DNA of 64,000 bases, taken from positions 124,001-188,000 of the forward strand of contig NZ_JBFCVL010000005.1 in the NCBI RefSeq assembly GCF_040712075.1, given 5' to 3'. The DNA comes from Fodinicurvata sp. EGI_FJ10296. GTDB taxonomy: Bacteria; Pseudomonadota; Alphaproteobacteria; DSM-16000; Inquilinaceae. The translations under genes were made by a program, and so were the position numbers. Of this stretch, positions 7,880 through 17,187 are shown one piece after another (positions within the stretch are counted from its first letter, which is position 1; each line of letters starts with the position of its first letter). The notes below the pieces were generated by a model that was given only the letters and a program-made list of their open reading frames with translations, was not told the DNA's origin and made no database searches.

Positions 7880-9157
7880 CTATAAGCTACTGATATCGGA
7901 TAGAAAACCGACAATCTTGCGGTCATGCCAGGACGGTGGGCCACTGCGGTCGTGAAAGCCCACATGCCCGCCGGACGGCAGAATCAGTGGCAACAGCATT
8001 TTGTTGCTGGCCCACGGAAATGCCAGATACGGCGCCACCGGGATCCAGGGGTCGTTTTCGGCGTGGATCAGTACGGTCGGGCGCCGGATCATGGGCAGAT
8101 ACTTAACCGCGCTGGCATCCTCGTAATAGGCTTCGGCGGTTTCATATCCCGCTTCCGGCGCGATTACATGGCTGTCGAAGTCCCGCACGGTCCGGACCAG
8201 GGCGGTACGGCGGCGGCGGCCGGCGTCCATGAATCCCTCGATAGAGGTCATATCGTTCAGCATTCGACGAAGAAACCAGTGATGGTACAGCCGGTTGCGC
8301 GGCGCCATCAGCCGGCGTTGCGTCCCGGCCAGATCGATGGGTGCGGAAATCGAGAAAGCGGCAGCGATGCGATGATCGTCGCCCAGCTCGCCCATAAGCT
8401 TGAGTACCATGCTGCCGCCCAGCGAGAAGCCGCACAGTGCGAGACCCCCGGCAGGCGGATCGATCGAGTCGATAACGTCTCTGAGGTCGTCGGTTCGGCC
8501 GGCGTGATAAAGGGTCGACGCATAGGCCCTGGAGGGTCCGGCGCCGCGCAGGTTCATCCTGAGCACCGCAAACCCGGATTGCAGCAGGTAGCGGGTCGAG
8601 GCGACCATGTAGTGGCTGGTCTCGCACCCGCTCAGCCCATGACACAGAATAACCAGCGGCCGCGACGACATGGCAGGGCGCAGCTTCGTCCAGTCGATAC
8701 GCGACGCGTCGACAGCCCGTCCGAGGTCATAAGACAGATCGGGGACCGCTACCGTATCGGGCCAACCATACGTGTCTTCGAACTCTTTCATTTCGATTGC
8801 CGGCGGTGCGCCGTCGGCCGGCAGCGACAGGCACGCCACGAGCCGGTCACCCGAACCGTCCCGCAACGGAAACACAATGTGTTGATGGCGATAGCCGGGA
8901 AGTTTGCGCCTTCCGCCGCCGAATGGCTTCAGCAGTGTATTGCGCACCGTCTGCAGATCGCCGCCGAACCAGGGCATTCGCGGGTTGAAGGCCAGGGGCG
9001 GCGCCACGAGACCATGCGCCAGACGCCGGTCCCGATCGAGAAGGCGATCACGAGGCTGCAAGGGATCAAGGGTCTGAGACCTGGATATGGCGCCGGATTC
9101 GACCTCAGACTCCGCCGCTGCCGAAGAGCCAGTCATGAATGATGTCAACGTGATCAT
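7880..9157 (-). CDS. YheT-like alpha/beta hydrolase (AB hydrolase 4 group)
   Basis: Up to 425 aa from ATG 9157 (GGACG upstream); a second ATG at 9136 is possible. It has the fold markers of the YheT/ABHD1-3 group: LVILCHGLSGCETSHYM, then VLRMNLRGAGPS, then the nucleophile elbow CGFSLGGSM. A late HAENDPWIPV (acid) and GGHVGFHDR (histidine) complete the triad. Substrates of bacterial members are not firmly known; ester or lipid hydrolysis is expected. The first 60 residues are charged and unlike a signal peptide, so it is probably cytoplasmic. It overlaps the upstream hydrolase gene by about 50 nt. Confidence 0.82.
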   Translation of the reverse strand: MITLTSFMTGSSAAAESEVESGAISRSQTLDPLQPRDRLLDRDRRLAHGLVAPPLAFNPRMPWFGGDLQTVRNTLLKPFGGGRRKLPGYRHQHIVFPLRDGSGDRLVACLSLPADGAPPAIEMKEFEDTYGWPDTVAVPDLSYDLGRAVDASRIDWTKLRPAMSSRPLVILCHGLSGCETSHYMVASTRYLLQSGFAVLRMNLRGAGPSRAYASTLYHAGRTDDLRDVIDSIDPPAGGLALCGFSLGGSMVLKLMGELGDDHRIAAAFSISAPIDLAGTQRRLMAPRNRLYHHWFLRRMLNDMTSIEGFMDAGRRRRTALVRTVRDFDSHVIAPEAGYETAEAYYEDASAVKYLPMIRRPTVLIHAENDPWIPVAPYLAFPWASNKMLLPLILPSGGHVGFHDRSGPPSWHDRKIVGFLSDISSL

Positions 9158-9974
9158 CGTCCATCAGTGACGGTGCATGGCCACATTCCGGAAACTCCAC
9201 AACTTTTGCACATGGGCCGCGGGTTTGCATTTCTGCGGCCGTCTCACGATCCAGTATATCGCTTGATGCCCCTCTCAGTACAAGCACCGGACATTTTATC
9301 GCATCCCAGAGCGGCCAGATATCGACTTCCTTAAGCGGCTGATCTCGGAACGGTTTGGAAATTCTCGGATCATAGGCCAACGCGAGACGGCCATCGGGCA
9401 ACTGACGCGCGGAATGTGTCGCCAGATGCCGCCACTGCCAGTCGTTCAGGATACCGAACGGGGCATGCACCCGGCGCATATAGGTTTCGAGCTGCGCAAT
9501 GCTGTCGAAAACGGGATCTTCGCCCACAAAGGCGGCAACGCGTGCCAGCCCCTCCGTCGGAACGACCGGTCCGATATCGTTGAGGATCAGACGGCGTATC
9601 GGAGAATTGGGCCTGGCAGCCAGCATCATGCCGATAATGCCACCCATACTCGTACCGATCCAGTCGATCTGGTCGCGCTCCAGCCGGCCGATCAGAACAG
9701 CCATGTCGGTACAATACTGATCGTATTCGTAATCGACACCCTGCGGCAGCCAGTCACTGCGCCCGCGACCGACCACGTCCGGACACACGACGCGCGCGCT
9801 CTGGGCCAGATTTTTTGCCAGGACGTCGAAATCGCGCCCGTTGCGGGTCAACCCGTGGACACAGACAACGGTGTCGTCCGCCTTGGACAGCCCGAATTCC
9901 GTGTACACGACGTTGTGAAACCCATCCGGGTTTAAACTTTTGAGTGTTCTACGACGCATGGGAAATTCAGTCAT
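9105..9974 (-). CDS. Alpha/beta hydrolase
   Basis: Encodes 289 aa. Classic alpha/beta hydrolase features are VVCVHGLTRNGRDFD (oxyanion strand), CPDVVGRGRSDWL, the nucleophile elbow WIGTSMGGIIGMML and a C-terminal ECGHAPSLMDD with the catalytic histidine. It is about 30% longer than minimal members because of a cap region (residues about 140-210). The substrate cannot be told from sequence. It shares an operon with a second, unrelated-looking hydrolase downstream (overlap) and lies 33 nt after the short-chain dehydrogenase gene on the same strand. Confidence 0.82.
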   Translation of the reverse strand: MTEFPMRRRTLKSLNPDGFHNVVYTEFGLSKADDTVVCVHGLTRNGRDFDVLAKNLAQSARVVCPDVVGRGRSDWLPQGVDYEYDQYCTDMAVLIGRLERDQIDWIGTSMGGIIGMMLAARPNSPIRRLILNDIGPVVPTEGLARVAAFVGEDPVFDSIAQLETYMRRVHAPFGILNDWQWRHLATHSARQLPDGRLALAYDPRISKPFRDQPLKEVDIWPLWDAIKCPVLVLRGASSDILDRETAAEMQTRGPCAKVVEFPECGHAPSLMDDDHVDIIHDWLFGSGGV

Positions 9975-10007
9975 CCGGTACGGTGTGAGGAAAGTCGACT
10001 AAGCCGT

Positions 10008-10802
10008 TCAGGCGACGCGGATGTTGGCTCGCTTCTGGATGTCGGGATCTCTGATATCGATCTCGCGCGCATGCGTATCGGCGGCATCGCTGCCGCACAG
10101 CCAGACGATCAGATCTGCGGGCGCTGTCACCGGCAGCAGAGAATCGCGCGGCAGGCCGCTGACCGGATTGATACCCGAGGCCCGTATGCTGACCTGCATG
10201 TCGGTATCGACGACGCCCGGACGAACGCCGACGCATCGGAGACCTGTACCTTCCGTCTCCATGGCGACGGACCGGGTGACCATGGCCAGACCGGCCTTGC
10301 CGGCGCAATATGCGCTCCATCCCTCATAGGGTTTGTCGGCGGCACCGCTGGAAACGTTCAACAGAATGCCGCCGCCGGCCGCGTGGGTACCGGACGCCTC
10401 AATCAGATGGGGCAGGCTAGCGTGAACCACGTTGAACGCGCCGACCAGATTGACGGAGATGTTGCGCGCCCACACCGTCGGATCGATATCGGTGATCAGG
10501 CCGATCGGCTCGATCACCCCGGCGTTATTGACGACGATATCCAGCGCCCCGAACCGGTCCACCACACCGGCGACCAGCGATGCTACCGAGCCATAGTCGG
10601 CGACATCGCATTCGAACGCCTCGGCTTCACCGCCGAAGTCGGCGATCTCAGTGGCGATTTCTCGACAGGCGACGGCGGAACGCGCCGCCACCGCAACGCG
10701 GGCCCCTGCCCGTGCGAGTGCATGAGCGGCAGCCGCACCAATACCCCGGCTGCCACCGGCGACCAGCGCGACCCGCCCCGAAAGATCAACGATCTGCGTC
10801 AT
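10008..10802 (-). CDS. Short-chain dehydrogenase/reductase
   Basis: Encodes 264 aa from ATG 10802. It has the SDR cofactor motif VALVAGGSRGIGAAAAH (about residues 10-26), NNAGV, and the active-site YCAGKAGLAM with Tyr and Lys in YxxxK register. The substrate is unknown. The start lies 17 nt inside the end of the ornithine/lysine decarboxylase gene, so translation is probably coupled. That suggests a role in polyamine or amino-acid metabolism, but this is inference from position. A longer frame continuing upstream to 11039 lies wholly within the decarboxylase and is rejected. Confidence 0.88.
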   Translation of the reverse strand: MTQIVDLSGRVALVAGGSRGIGAAAAHALARAGARVAVAARSAVACREIATEIADFGGEAEAFECDVADYGSVASLVAGVVDRFGALDIVVNNAGVIEPIGLITDIDPTVWARNISVNLVGAFNVVHASLPHLIEASGTHAAGGGILLNVSSGAADKPYEGWSAYCAGKAGLAMVTRSVAMETEGTGLRCVGVRPGVVDTDMQVSIRASGINPVSGLPRDSLLPVTAPADLIVWLCGSDAADTHAREIDIRDPDIQKRANIRVA

Positions 10803-11988
10803 TGTGAACCAGCTTTCCCCGTAGTGTCTTCGGAAGCATTTCCAATGTCGGCTCGAAACCTTCGTCTTCGGTAAACACGGAGGCGAAATCCCCGAATCCA
10901 TTGAATCCGGTGTGCAGCACGTTGGTGTAAGCACCGGCCTGACCGATTTCCAGCCAATCGCCCTCGATGATATCATCGGGGAGCCAATAGGGGCCAGGGA
11001 GATGGTCAACGGAATCGCATGTCGGGCCGAAAAGATCATAACTGATCAGGTCGCCGGTCGCTTCGCCGCCAGGGCGCAGGATCCGGATAGGCAAGTCGAT
11101 GCCGTCGAGCTTCATGTCCATGAGACTGCCGTAGCTGCCGTCGTTCAGATACAGCTGGTTGTCGCGCCGCAGCATGACGCGAACGACGATAGAGTATCCC
11201 TTGGCGACCATGGCGCGGCCCGGTTCGGCCATCAGCCGCGTCGTCGGCGGCAAGGCGATCTCCTGGACGCCCTCGGCGATAGCCGCCATGTATTCTGACA
11301 GATCAGGCGGAAAGGTTCCGACATACGCCACCGGAAAACCGCCCCCGATATCCAGAACCGCCAGATCGACACCCGACTGCTGCCAGACATCCGCCGCCCG
11401 CCGCATCATATTCAAATATGCTTTCGGGGAAAGGCACTGAGATCCAACGTGGAATGTCAGGCCCGGTTTTGCACCCAGGCGAACGACTTCGCGAAGCAGA
11501 TCGGCGGCAAGATCATTGGGCGCGCCGAATTTGCCGCCAAGGTCGCATACCGCCTGGGCCCGGACCGCCTCCAGCCGCACCACGAGCGTGGTCTGGCTGA
11601 GATCGCCCAGCTCTTCGCGAAGTTTGCGCAGTTCGTCATGGTGGTCGAGGGAGAACGTTCGCATGCCGTAGCGGTGATAGGATTCGCGGATAGCGGTCCT
11701 GCTCTTGACCGGGTGCATATAATAGCAGTTCGGGTTCAGGAACTGATCGTGGATCTGTTCGATTTCCGCGATTGATGCGGTATCGAAATGCCTGACGCCG
11801 CCCTCGTAAAGGGCCCGCAGGACACGGCGATCATTGTTGCACTTGACCGCGTACATCGCGTTGCCGGGGAACGCCTGGACAAAGCGGCGGGCGGTTTCCC
11901 TGATTACGTGTGGCCGTAGACAATGAATCGGCACCTCCGGACGGAGTTCCTCGACCATGGCCTTGGGCGTGGAGAACGTTTGAGTCAT
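10786..11988 (-). CDS. Ornithine/lysine decarboxylase, eukaryotic-type (fold III)
   Basis: Encodes 400 aa from ATG 11988. A PLP enzyme of the alanine-racemase fold that makes putrescine (or cadaverine). Visible residues are the Schiff-base lysine in YAVKCN (K49), HVGSQ (180-184), the phosphate loop GGGFP (215-219), EPGR (255-258) and the dimer-supplied catalytic GPTCDS (C324, D325). The short length and TCDS motif separate it from diaminopimelate and arginine decarboxylases. Bacterial members often accept both ornithine and lysine, so no gene symbol is given. It forms a two-gene unit with the SDR and is preceded by a 513-nt non-coding gap. Confidence 0.92.
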   Translation of the reverse strand: MTQTFSTPKAMVEELRPEVPIHCLRPHVIRETARRFVQAFPGNAMYAVKCNNDRRVLRALYEGGVRHFDTASIAEIEQIHDQFLNPNCYYMHPVKSRTAIRESYHRYGMRTFSLDHHDELRKLREELGDLSQTTLVVRLEAVRAQAVCDLGGKFGAPNDLAADLLREVVRLGAKPGLTFHVGSQCLSPKAYLNMMRRAADVWQQSGVDLAVLDIGGGFPVAYVGTFPPDLSEYMAAIAEGVQEIALPPTTRLMAEPGRAMVAKGYSIVVRVMLRRDNQLYLNDGSYGSLMDMKLDGIDLPIRILRPGGEATGDLISYDLFGPTCDSVDHLPGPYWLPDDIIEGDWLEIGQAGAYTNVLHTGFNGFGDFASVFTEDEGFEPTLEMLPKTLRGKLVHNDADR

Positions 11989-12501
11989 TCGTGAGGACCT
12001 TCCATCTGACCGCTCCGCCATCGGCGTTCGCTGAATTCTAACTCTCGCGCAATCGCCGAACTCGAGAACAACCGCATTCATGGGCGATCCTTGCCACAAA
12101 CATACGGCCGGGGCCAGCGTTCCCGGACTCCGCCCGACTTACTTGCGGACCAAACCCGCAAGGCCGATAGACTGCCTCGCTGTCGGGCGTTGTCCGACTG
12201 ATTCCAGCCGCCGATATCCTTGTCCCATGCGCCGACGGGCGCGAACCGAAGAAGCCGAAGCATAGCTTGATGCTGCGGCACCCTTTCATATTAGGGACGA
12301 TACAACCTAAAATTGTTTTAAGATACTGCCGTCGCTTGTCTGACCCAGAAGGCCGGGAACCAGTCCGGCCAGGCCGCGGTTGGCCGTTGGGTTGCAAAAT
12401 CCGGGCGGCAAGCGCACTGTCGGGCACTTACGAACCGCGGTACAAACCGTTGGCGGCGCGAGCAAGAGCGACATTCCCGGGAATTCATTCGGAAAGAAAA
12501 A
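11989..12501. other. Divergent 513-nt intergenic region
   Basis: Separates the decarboxylase (leftward) from the penicillin-acylase gene (rightward). It holds no convincing gene. Visible signals are a possible rightward promoter (12267-12294), an AT-rich imperfect palindrome CCTAAAA-TTG-TTTTAAG (12306-12322) that stands out in this GC-rich DNA, and an inverted repeat GGCCGG/CCGGCC (12351-12356 and 12365-12370). Confidence 0.5.
12267..12294 (+). promoter_or_regulatory. Candidate promoter for the penicillin-acylase gene
   Basis: TTGATG (12267-12272), a 16-nt spacer and TATTAG (12289-12294). It lies about 210 nt upstream of the start, with the AT-rich palindrome just downstream. Weak evidence. 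Confidence 0.3.
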
Positions 12502-15006
12502 ATGAAGTGGGTCTGGCGGGCGGTCATTGCAATGGTCTTGCTTATTCCGGCAGTCGGCGCCGGCCTTTTCTTCTGGCTGCGTACGGGCGTCCCGTCCTAT
12601 GACGGCACCATCGCTGCCGATGCCTTGACGGCCCCGGTTCAGATCATGCGCGACGGAAATGCAGTCCCGCACATATTCGCATCCAATGAGCATGACGCCT
12701 ATTTTGCACTGGGTTACGTTCATGCGCAGGATCGACTGTGGCAAATGGACATCCAGCGCCGGATCGGCGCCGGCCGGCTGTCTGAGATCGTCGGCGAGCG
12801 GGGGCTGGGATCGGACCGGTACATGCGGACGCTCGGCCTCTACAGGCACGCCGAGGCGGCATTCGACCATCTTTCCCGGGATGTGCAGCTCGCCCTGCTC
12901 GCGTATGCCGAGGGCGTCAATACCTGGATCGCCAATCGGCGGCGTTCGCTTCCCCCGGAATACTTGGTGCTGAGGACCCGTCCGGATCGCTGGAGCCCGG
13001 CCGACAGTATCGTCTGGGGCAAGATCATGGCGGTCCAGCTATCAGGCAACTATCGCGGTGAATTGCTGCGGACCCGAATCGCGGATGCGCTTGGGCCGGA
13101 TGTTCTCGATGATCTGTTTCCCCACCGCTTGATCGAACAGGACCCGATCACGATGCCGGACGACGGAGAGTTGGCCTCGCAACTGCCTGATGATCACCCT
13201 CGGCACGCGACCGCAGGGGACCAAACGACACCGCGATTGCGACCGGCACGTCAGGATGGTCTCCCCCCTCACCTGACCGAACTGGCAGAGGCGGCTCTGC
13301 CTGCGCCGTTCCCCGAACCGTTCTCGGCATCAAACGCGTGGGTTGTATCCGGCGAACTGACGAACACCGGGTCGCCCATTCTGGCCAACGATCCCCATCT
13401 CGGGCTCCAATCGCCGATACTCTGGTATCTGGCCCGTCTTGAAACACCGGATTGGTCGATCACCGGGGCGACGGTCCCGGGCGTCCCCTTTCACCTGATC
13501 GGACACAACGGCTCGGCGGCGTGGGGCTTTACGACCACGAACAGCGATACCCAGGATGTTTTCCGCGAGCGTCTCGATCCGGAGGATTCGGAACGCTACC
13601 TGACGCCCGATGGAACGGCACCGTTCGAAGTTCGCCAGGAAACCATACCGGTCAAGGGCGGCGATTCGGTCACTCTGCGGATCCGATCGACCCGCCATGG
13701 TCCGGTCATCTCCGATATCGGTACCGAAACCGCTGCGGCGGCCGCCGAGGGCGAAGTGCTCGCCCTGGCATTTCCGGCGTTGACCGATCAGGATACGAGC
13801 GCCGAAGCACTCTATCGGCTGAATCGTGCCCGTAACTGGTCGGACTTCACCGGCGCAATGAGTCAATGGGTCGCCCCCCAGCAGAATGTCGTTTATGCCG
13901 ACACGCACGGCACCACCGGCCTCTATGTTCCGGGACTCCTGCCGGTCCGCTCCGATACCGACGGGCGGCTTCCGGCCGAAGGGTGGCATGGCGAAGATGA
14001 TTGGCAGGGCTACGTGCCGTTCGAGGATCTGCCGCATGTTCGCGATCCCGAACGTGGATGGCTTGTCAATGCGAACAACAGAGTGGTCAGGGACGATTAC
14101 GCGTTCGACCTCGGCCACGACTATGACGCTCCGTACAGGGCCAGGCGCATCGAGGATCTGCTGTCGGGCACGATCGGAGAGCATGACGTCGAGGACAGCG
14201 TCGCCATTCAGATGGATACTGTCTCGCTGGCGGCGGAAGCGCTGCTCGACGTACTTCTCGATCTGTCCGGGGAGCGTTCCCGACATGCCGAGGCACTCAG
14301 CCTGCTGAGATCCTGGTCGTTCGAAATGGATCGAGAGCGGCCGGAACCGCTGATATTCAACCACTGGCTGCGAGAGATCAACCGGGCGCTATTCTCCGAC
14401 TCGCTCGGCCCGGCCTTCTCCGACTATTGGGCACAGCGGGCGATGACAGTCCAACGCCTGCTTTCGAGCCGCCCGCGCTGGTGCGATCCAGACGCCCCGG
14501 CCGAAACGGACGACCGCGATCTGGCATTGACGCACTGCGCGCCGCTTGCTTTGGAAGCCCTGGACCGCGCACTGGAAAGACTCACGGCGGCTCACGGCGA
14601 AAACATGGAACAATGGCGCTGGGGCGACGAACATGTGGCGCCACTCGACAATCAGGTCATGGCGTTTCTTCCGATCGTGCGGTCGATCATCGACCTGTCC
14701 GTCGAGACAGATGGCGGCTTTTACACGATCAATCGCGGCGGCTATCGCGTATCCCGCACCGACCAGCCATTCGGCCACGTTCATGGGGCGGGACTTCGGG
14801 CGGTGTTCGACCTTCACGATCTCGACAACTCCCGTTTCATCATTGCGACGGGGCAATCGGGCAATCCATTGTCGGACAACTATGGCAACATGGTCCTGCG
14901 CTGGCGCGAGGGTGATACGATCACCATCCACGGCGATCCGGCCGACATTGCAGAGTCCGGTCTCGGGACACTGACATTGCGTCGCGGTGCCCTTGACGAC
15001 GACTGA
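12502..15006 (+). CDS. Penicillin acylase family protein (Ntn-hydrolase)
   Basis: Encodes 834 aa. ATG 12502 follows GGAAAG. An N-terminal hydrophobic segment (about residues 5-27) would act as signal or anchor, placing the enzyme in the periplasm. The family matures by autocleavage into alpha and beta subunits. The new N-terminal nucleophile is the serine of SASNAWVVSG (S277), preceded by a variable linker. Other family blocks are YVHAQDRLWQMDIQRR, ANDPHLGL, GHNGSAAWGFTTT and the C-terminal GQSGNPLSDNY. Members cleave amides such as penicillins or acyl-homoserine lactones. The natural substrate here is not predictable. Confidence 0.92.
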   Translation: MKWVWRAVIAMVLLIPAVGAGLFFWLRTGVPSYDGTIAADALTAPVQIMRDGNAVPHIFASNEHDAYFALGYVHAQDRLWQMDIQRRIGAGRLSEIVGERGLGSDRYMRTLGLYRHAEAAFDHLSRDVQLALLAYAEGVNTWIANRRRSLPPEYLVLRTRPDRWSPADSIVWGKIMAVQLSGNYRGELLRTRIADALGPDVLDDLFPHRLIEQDPITMPDDGELASQLPDDHPRHATAGDQTTPRLRPARQDGLPPHLTELAEAALPAPFPEPFSASNAWVVSGELTNTGSPILANDPHLGLQSPILWYLARLETPDWSITGATVPGVPFHLIGHNGSAAWGFTTTNSDTQDVFRERLDPEDSERYLTPDGTAPFEVRQETIPVKGGDSVTLRIRSTRHGPVISDIGTETAAAAAEGEVLALAFPALTDQDTSAEALYRLNRARNWSDFTGAMSQWVAPQQNVVYADTHGTTGLYVPGLLPVRSDTDGRLPAEGWHGEDDWQGYVPFEDLPHVRDPERGWLVNANNRVVRDDYAFDLGHDYDAPYRARRIEDLLSGTIGEHDVEDSVAIQMDTVSLAAEALLDVLLDLSGERSRHAEALSLLRSWSFEMDRERPEPLIFNHWLREINRALFSDSLGPAFSDYWAQRAMTVQRLLSSRPRWCDPDAPAETDDRDLALTHCAPLALEALDRALERLTAAHGENMEQWRWGDEHVAPLDNQVMAFLPIVRSIIDLSVETDGGFYTINRGGYRVSRTDQPFGHVHGAGLRAVFDLHDLDNSRFIIATGQSGNPLSDNYGNMVLRWREGDTITIHGDPADIAESGLGTLTLRRGALDDD

Positions 15007-15066
15007 TAATGTCCGCCGCGGCATGCGCTGAAACAGGGAACGCGGAAACCAGATGAGAAACAGTTC

Positions 15067-16344
15067 ATGACCGTTCACCGCGACATGATATTGGCGGCCG
15101 GGAATCGGATGGCAGGTCGGCTCGTGGCGACGCCGACAGTCCATTCGCCCGCCCTTTCAAGCCGTTATGGCTGCCGGATCCTGCTGAAGCTCGAAACGCT
15201 CCAGGTGACCGGTTCGTTCAAGGCCCGGGGCGCCCTTAACCGGCTCATGACCTTGCCGCGGGATCGCAAGGAATCGGGTGTCATCGCCATGTCGGCCGGC
15301 AACCACGCACAGGGCGTGGCCTGCTTTGCCGCAGAACTCGGCATTGCAGCCACTATCGTCATGCCGCGGTTCACGCCGTTCGTAAAGGTGGCGCAGACAG
15401 CTGGCTATGGCGCGAGTGTTGTCCTGGAAGGCGATACGGTCGCCGAAAGCTACGAGCATGCCTGCAAGCTGGCCAATCGCGACGGACTGACCTTCATTCA
15501 CCCTTACGATGACGCGGAGATAATCGCCGGTCAGGGCACGGTCGGATTGGAGATCCTTCGGGATGTCGACGAAAAGATCGATGATGTCGTCATCCCCATC
15601 GGCGGCGGCGGGCTGGCATCGGGAATAGCCGTAGCTTTTGGCGGCAGCAGCAATCTATCGGCCGAGAGCGGCACAGCGGCGAGACTGACCGGCGTTCAGA
15701 CGTCCGCCTTTCCCTCAATGTATAAAGCCTTGTTCGACACACCGGAGCCGGAACGCGAAGGTATCGATCCGGCAATGCCGGCCACACCGCTCGGTGGAAC
15801 GACACTGGCCGAGGGGATCGCCGTCAAGACGCCGGGCGTCCTGACCAGAGCCATCCTCAAGGCGCATCTGGACGCGATCGCCCTGGTCGATGAACCGCTG
15901 CTGGAGCGCGCGGTGCACGACCTCTGTGTGCATCAGAAGCTCGTGACCGAGGGCGCGGGGGCGGCGGGCCTTGCTGCCGTCATGGCGGCGCCCGAGCGCT
16001 ATGAGGGCCGAACCGTCGTCATCGTGATCTGTGGCGGCAACATCGACCCGCGTATCCTTTCTTCGATATTGATCCGCGGTCTGGTCAAGGAAGGCCGGTT
16101 GACCCGCCTGCGAGTCCGGATCGAGGACAGCCCCGGCGCATTGGCCGAAACTTCCCGCCTGATCGGTGAGGCCGGCGCCAATATCGTGGAAGTCTTCCAC
16201 TATCGATTGGGGCTGGATGTGCCCGTAAAGCGACTGGATGTCGGGTTCCTGATCGAATCACGCGACCGTCCGCATGTCGCGGACATCATGGAGCGTCTGC
16301 GGGCTGCAGGGCTGCATGCCTCGGTCGCGGATGATGCGGGATAA
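15067..16344 (+). CDS. ilvA: Threonine ammonia-lyase with C-terminal ACT domain
   Basis: Encodes 425 aa. A PLP enzyme that deaminates threonine to 2-oxobutyrate. The PLP lysine is in TGSFKARGAL (K52). SAGNHAQGVA and the glycine-rich IPIGGGGLASGIA bind the cofactor phosphate. The last 75 residues (RLRVRIEDSPGALAETS onward) form one ACT-type domain, as in the shorter, catabolic-like threonine dehydratases rather than the 510-aa biosynthetic form with two ACT-like domains. So it may be the catabolic enzyme (tdcB-like); the symbol follows common annotation. It starts 60 nt after the acylase gene. Confidence 0.9.
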   Translation: MTVHRDMILAAGNRMAGRLVATPTVHSPALSSRYGCRILLKLETLQVTGSFKARGALNRLMTLPRDRKESGVIAMSAGNHAQGVACFAAELGIAATIVMPRFTPFVKVAQTAGYGASVVLEGDTVAESYEHACKLANRDGLTFIHPYDDAEIIAGQGTVGLEILRDVDEKIDDVVIPIGGGGLASGIAVAFGGSSNLSAESGTAARLTGVQTSAFPSMYKALFDTPEPEREGIDPAMPATPLGGTTLAEGIAVKTPGVLTRAILKAHLDAIALVDEPLLERAVHDLCVHQKLVTEGAGAAGLAAVMAAPERYEGRTVVIVICGGNIDPRILSSILIRGLVKEGRLTRLRVRIEDSPGALAETSRLIGEAGANIVEVFHYRLGLDVPVKRLDVGFLIESRDRPHVADIMERLRAAGLHASVADDAG

Positions 16345-16384
16345 GACGGCGCGGTGACGCCACCGTTGGCCGCGATGCGTCGGC

Positions 16385-16915
16385 CTATTCGGGCAATTCT
16401 GCATATTGCCCGCCATGATACAGCAGGGCGGGCTGCCAATTCAGAACGCAGCATCGCTCGACGGCGCCGACAAGGATCTCGTGATCGCCACCGGGATAAA
16501 CCGCGTCCAGCCGGCATTCCAGCGCGGCAAGCGATTCACTCAGAATCGGCGCTCCGGTCCGCCAAAAGGTGACAGGGATATCGTCCCATTGTTTGCCGCC
16601 GCTGGCGAATCGCGTCGACAATTCCTGCTGGCCGAGGGCGAGAATCGAGATCGCAAAGAACCCGCTGCGCCGGAAGGCCGGAAGACTGCGCGCCGTTCGA
16701 TCGAGACAGAACAGCAACATCGGCGGCGAAAGCGAGACGCTGGTCAGCGAATTTACTGTTACCGCTACCGGCGCGCCGTCGGCCATCGTGGTGGCGACGG
16801 CGACCCCCGTGGTGAAACGCCCCATGCACGCTCTGAAAGCCCGCTCATCGGACGGCTGAGCGGTAGCGTTGGCGGCGCCATCGTCGATCGGCGTCGGCGG
16901 TTCCTGGCCCGTCAT
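16385..16915 (-). CDS. Flavin reductase family protein
   Basis: About 176 aa from ATG 16915, which has AAAGGA six bases upstream; ATGs at 16921 and further out are less well placed. The flavin-reductase/FMN-binding split-barrel signature is clear: RACMGRFTTGVAVATT, then VTVNSLTSVSLSPPMLLFCLDRTARS, then FAISILALGQQELSTRFA. Such proteins supply reduced flavin to a partner monooxygenase or reduce FMN on their own. No oxygenase is adjacent, so the partner is unknown. It converges on ilvA with a 40-nt gap. Confidence 0.88.
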   Translation of the reverse strand: MTGQEPPTPIDDGAANATAQPSDERAFRACMGRFTTGVAVATTMADGAPVAVTVNSLTSVSLSPPMLLFCLDRTARSLPAFRRSGFFAISILALGQQELSTRFASGGKQWDDIPVTFWRTGAPILSESLAALECRLDAVYPGGDHEILVGAVERCCVLNWQPALLYHGGQYAELPE

Positions 16916-17187
16916 GCACATTCCTTTTGCAACTGGTCGCAATCGACCCTGCAAGAGATGTCCGTTCGTCGTCCTGTTGGCAAGCCCCCGCGCGCGTCAT
17001 GCCGACGTCGAGCCCGGCGCCCTCCCGGCGGCTATATGCCGCGCCGCGGGCCGACACGCCGGAATATTGCCCGGGCTTAAACCCTTTGTTCAGAAAAACA
17101 GGACAAGGTTAACGCTCAGGATCAATCTTGACGACCGTGAGGGCCGGTATCGCTCTCCCTATGCCAGAAGGTTGAGGTCACAGGCCA

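Noticed and set aside
7925-9142. 405-codon + strand frame over the YheT-like hydrolase
   Set aside because: Shadow of a gene with a clear catalytic triad; no recognisable domain or start signal.
10803-11039. N-terminal extension of the short-chain dehydrogenase
   Set aside because: It lies inside the decarboxylase gene in another frame; the SDR fold begins at MTQIVDLSGRVALV.
12038-12427. 129-codon minus-strand frame in the gap before the acylase gene
   Set aside because: Composition is shadow-like (Arg/Ser/Gly/Pro-rich), no ribosome-binding site, and it overlaps the upstream end of the decarboxylase open frame.
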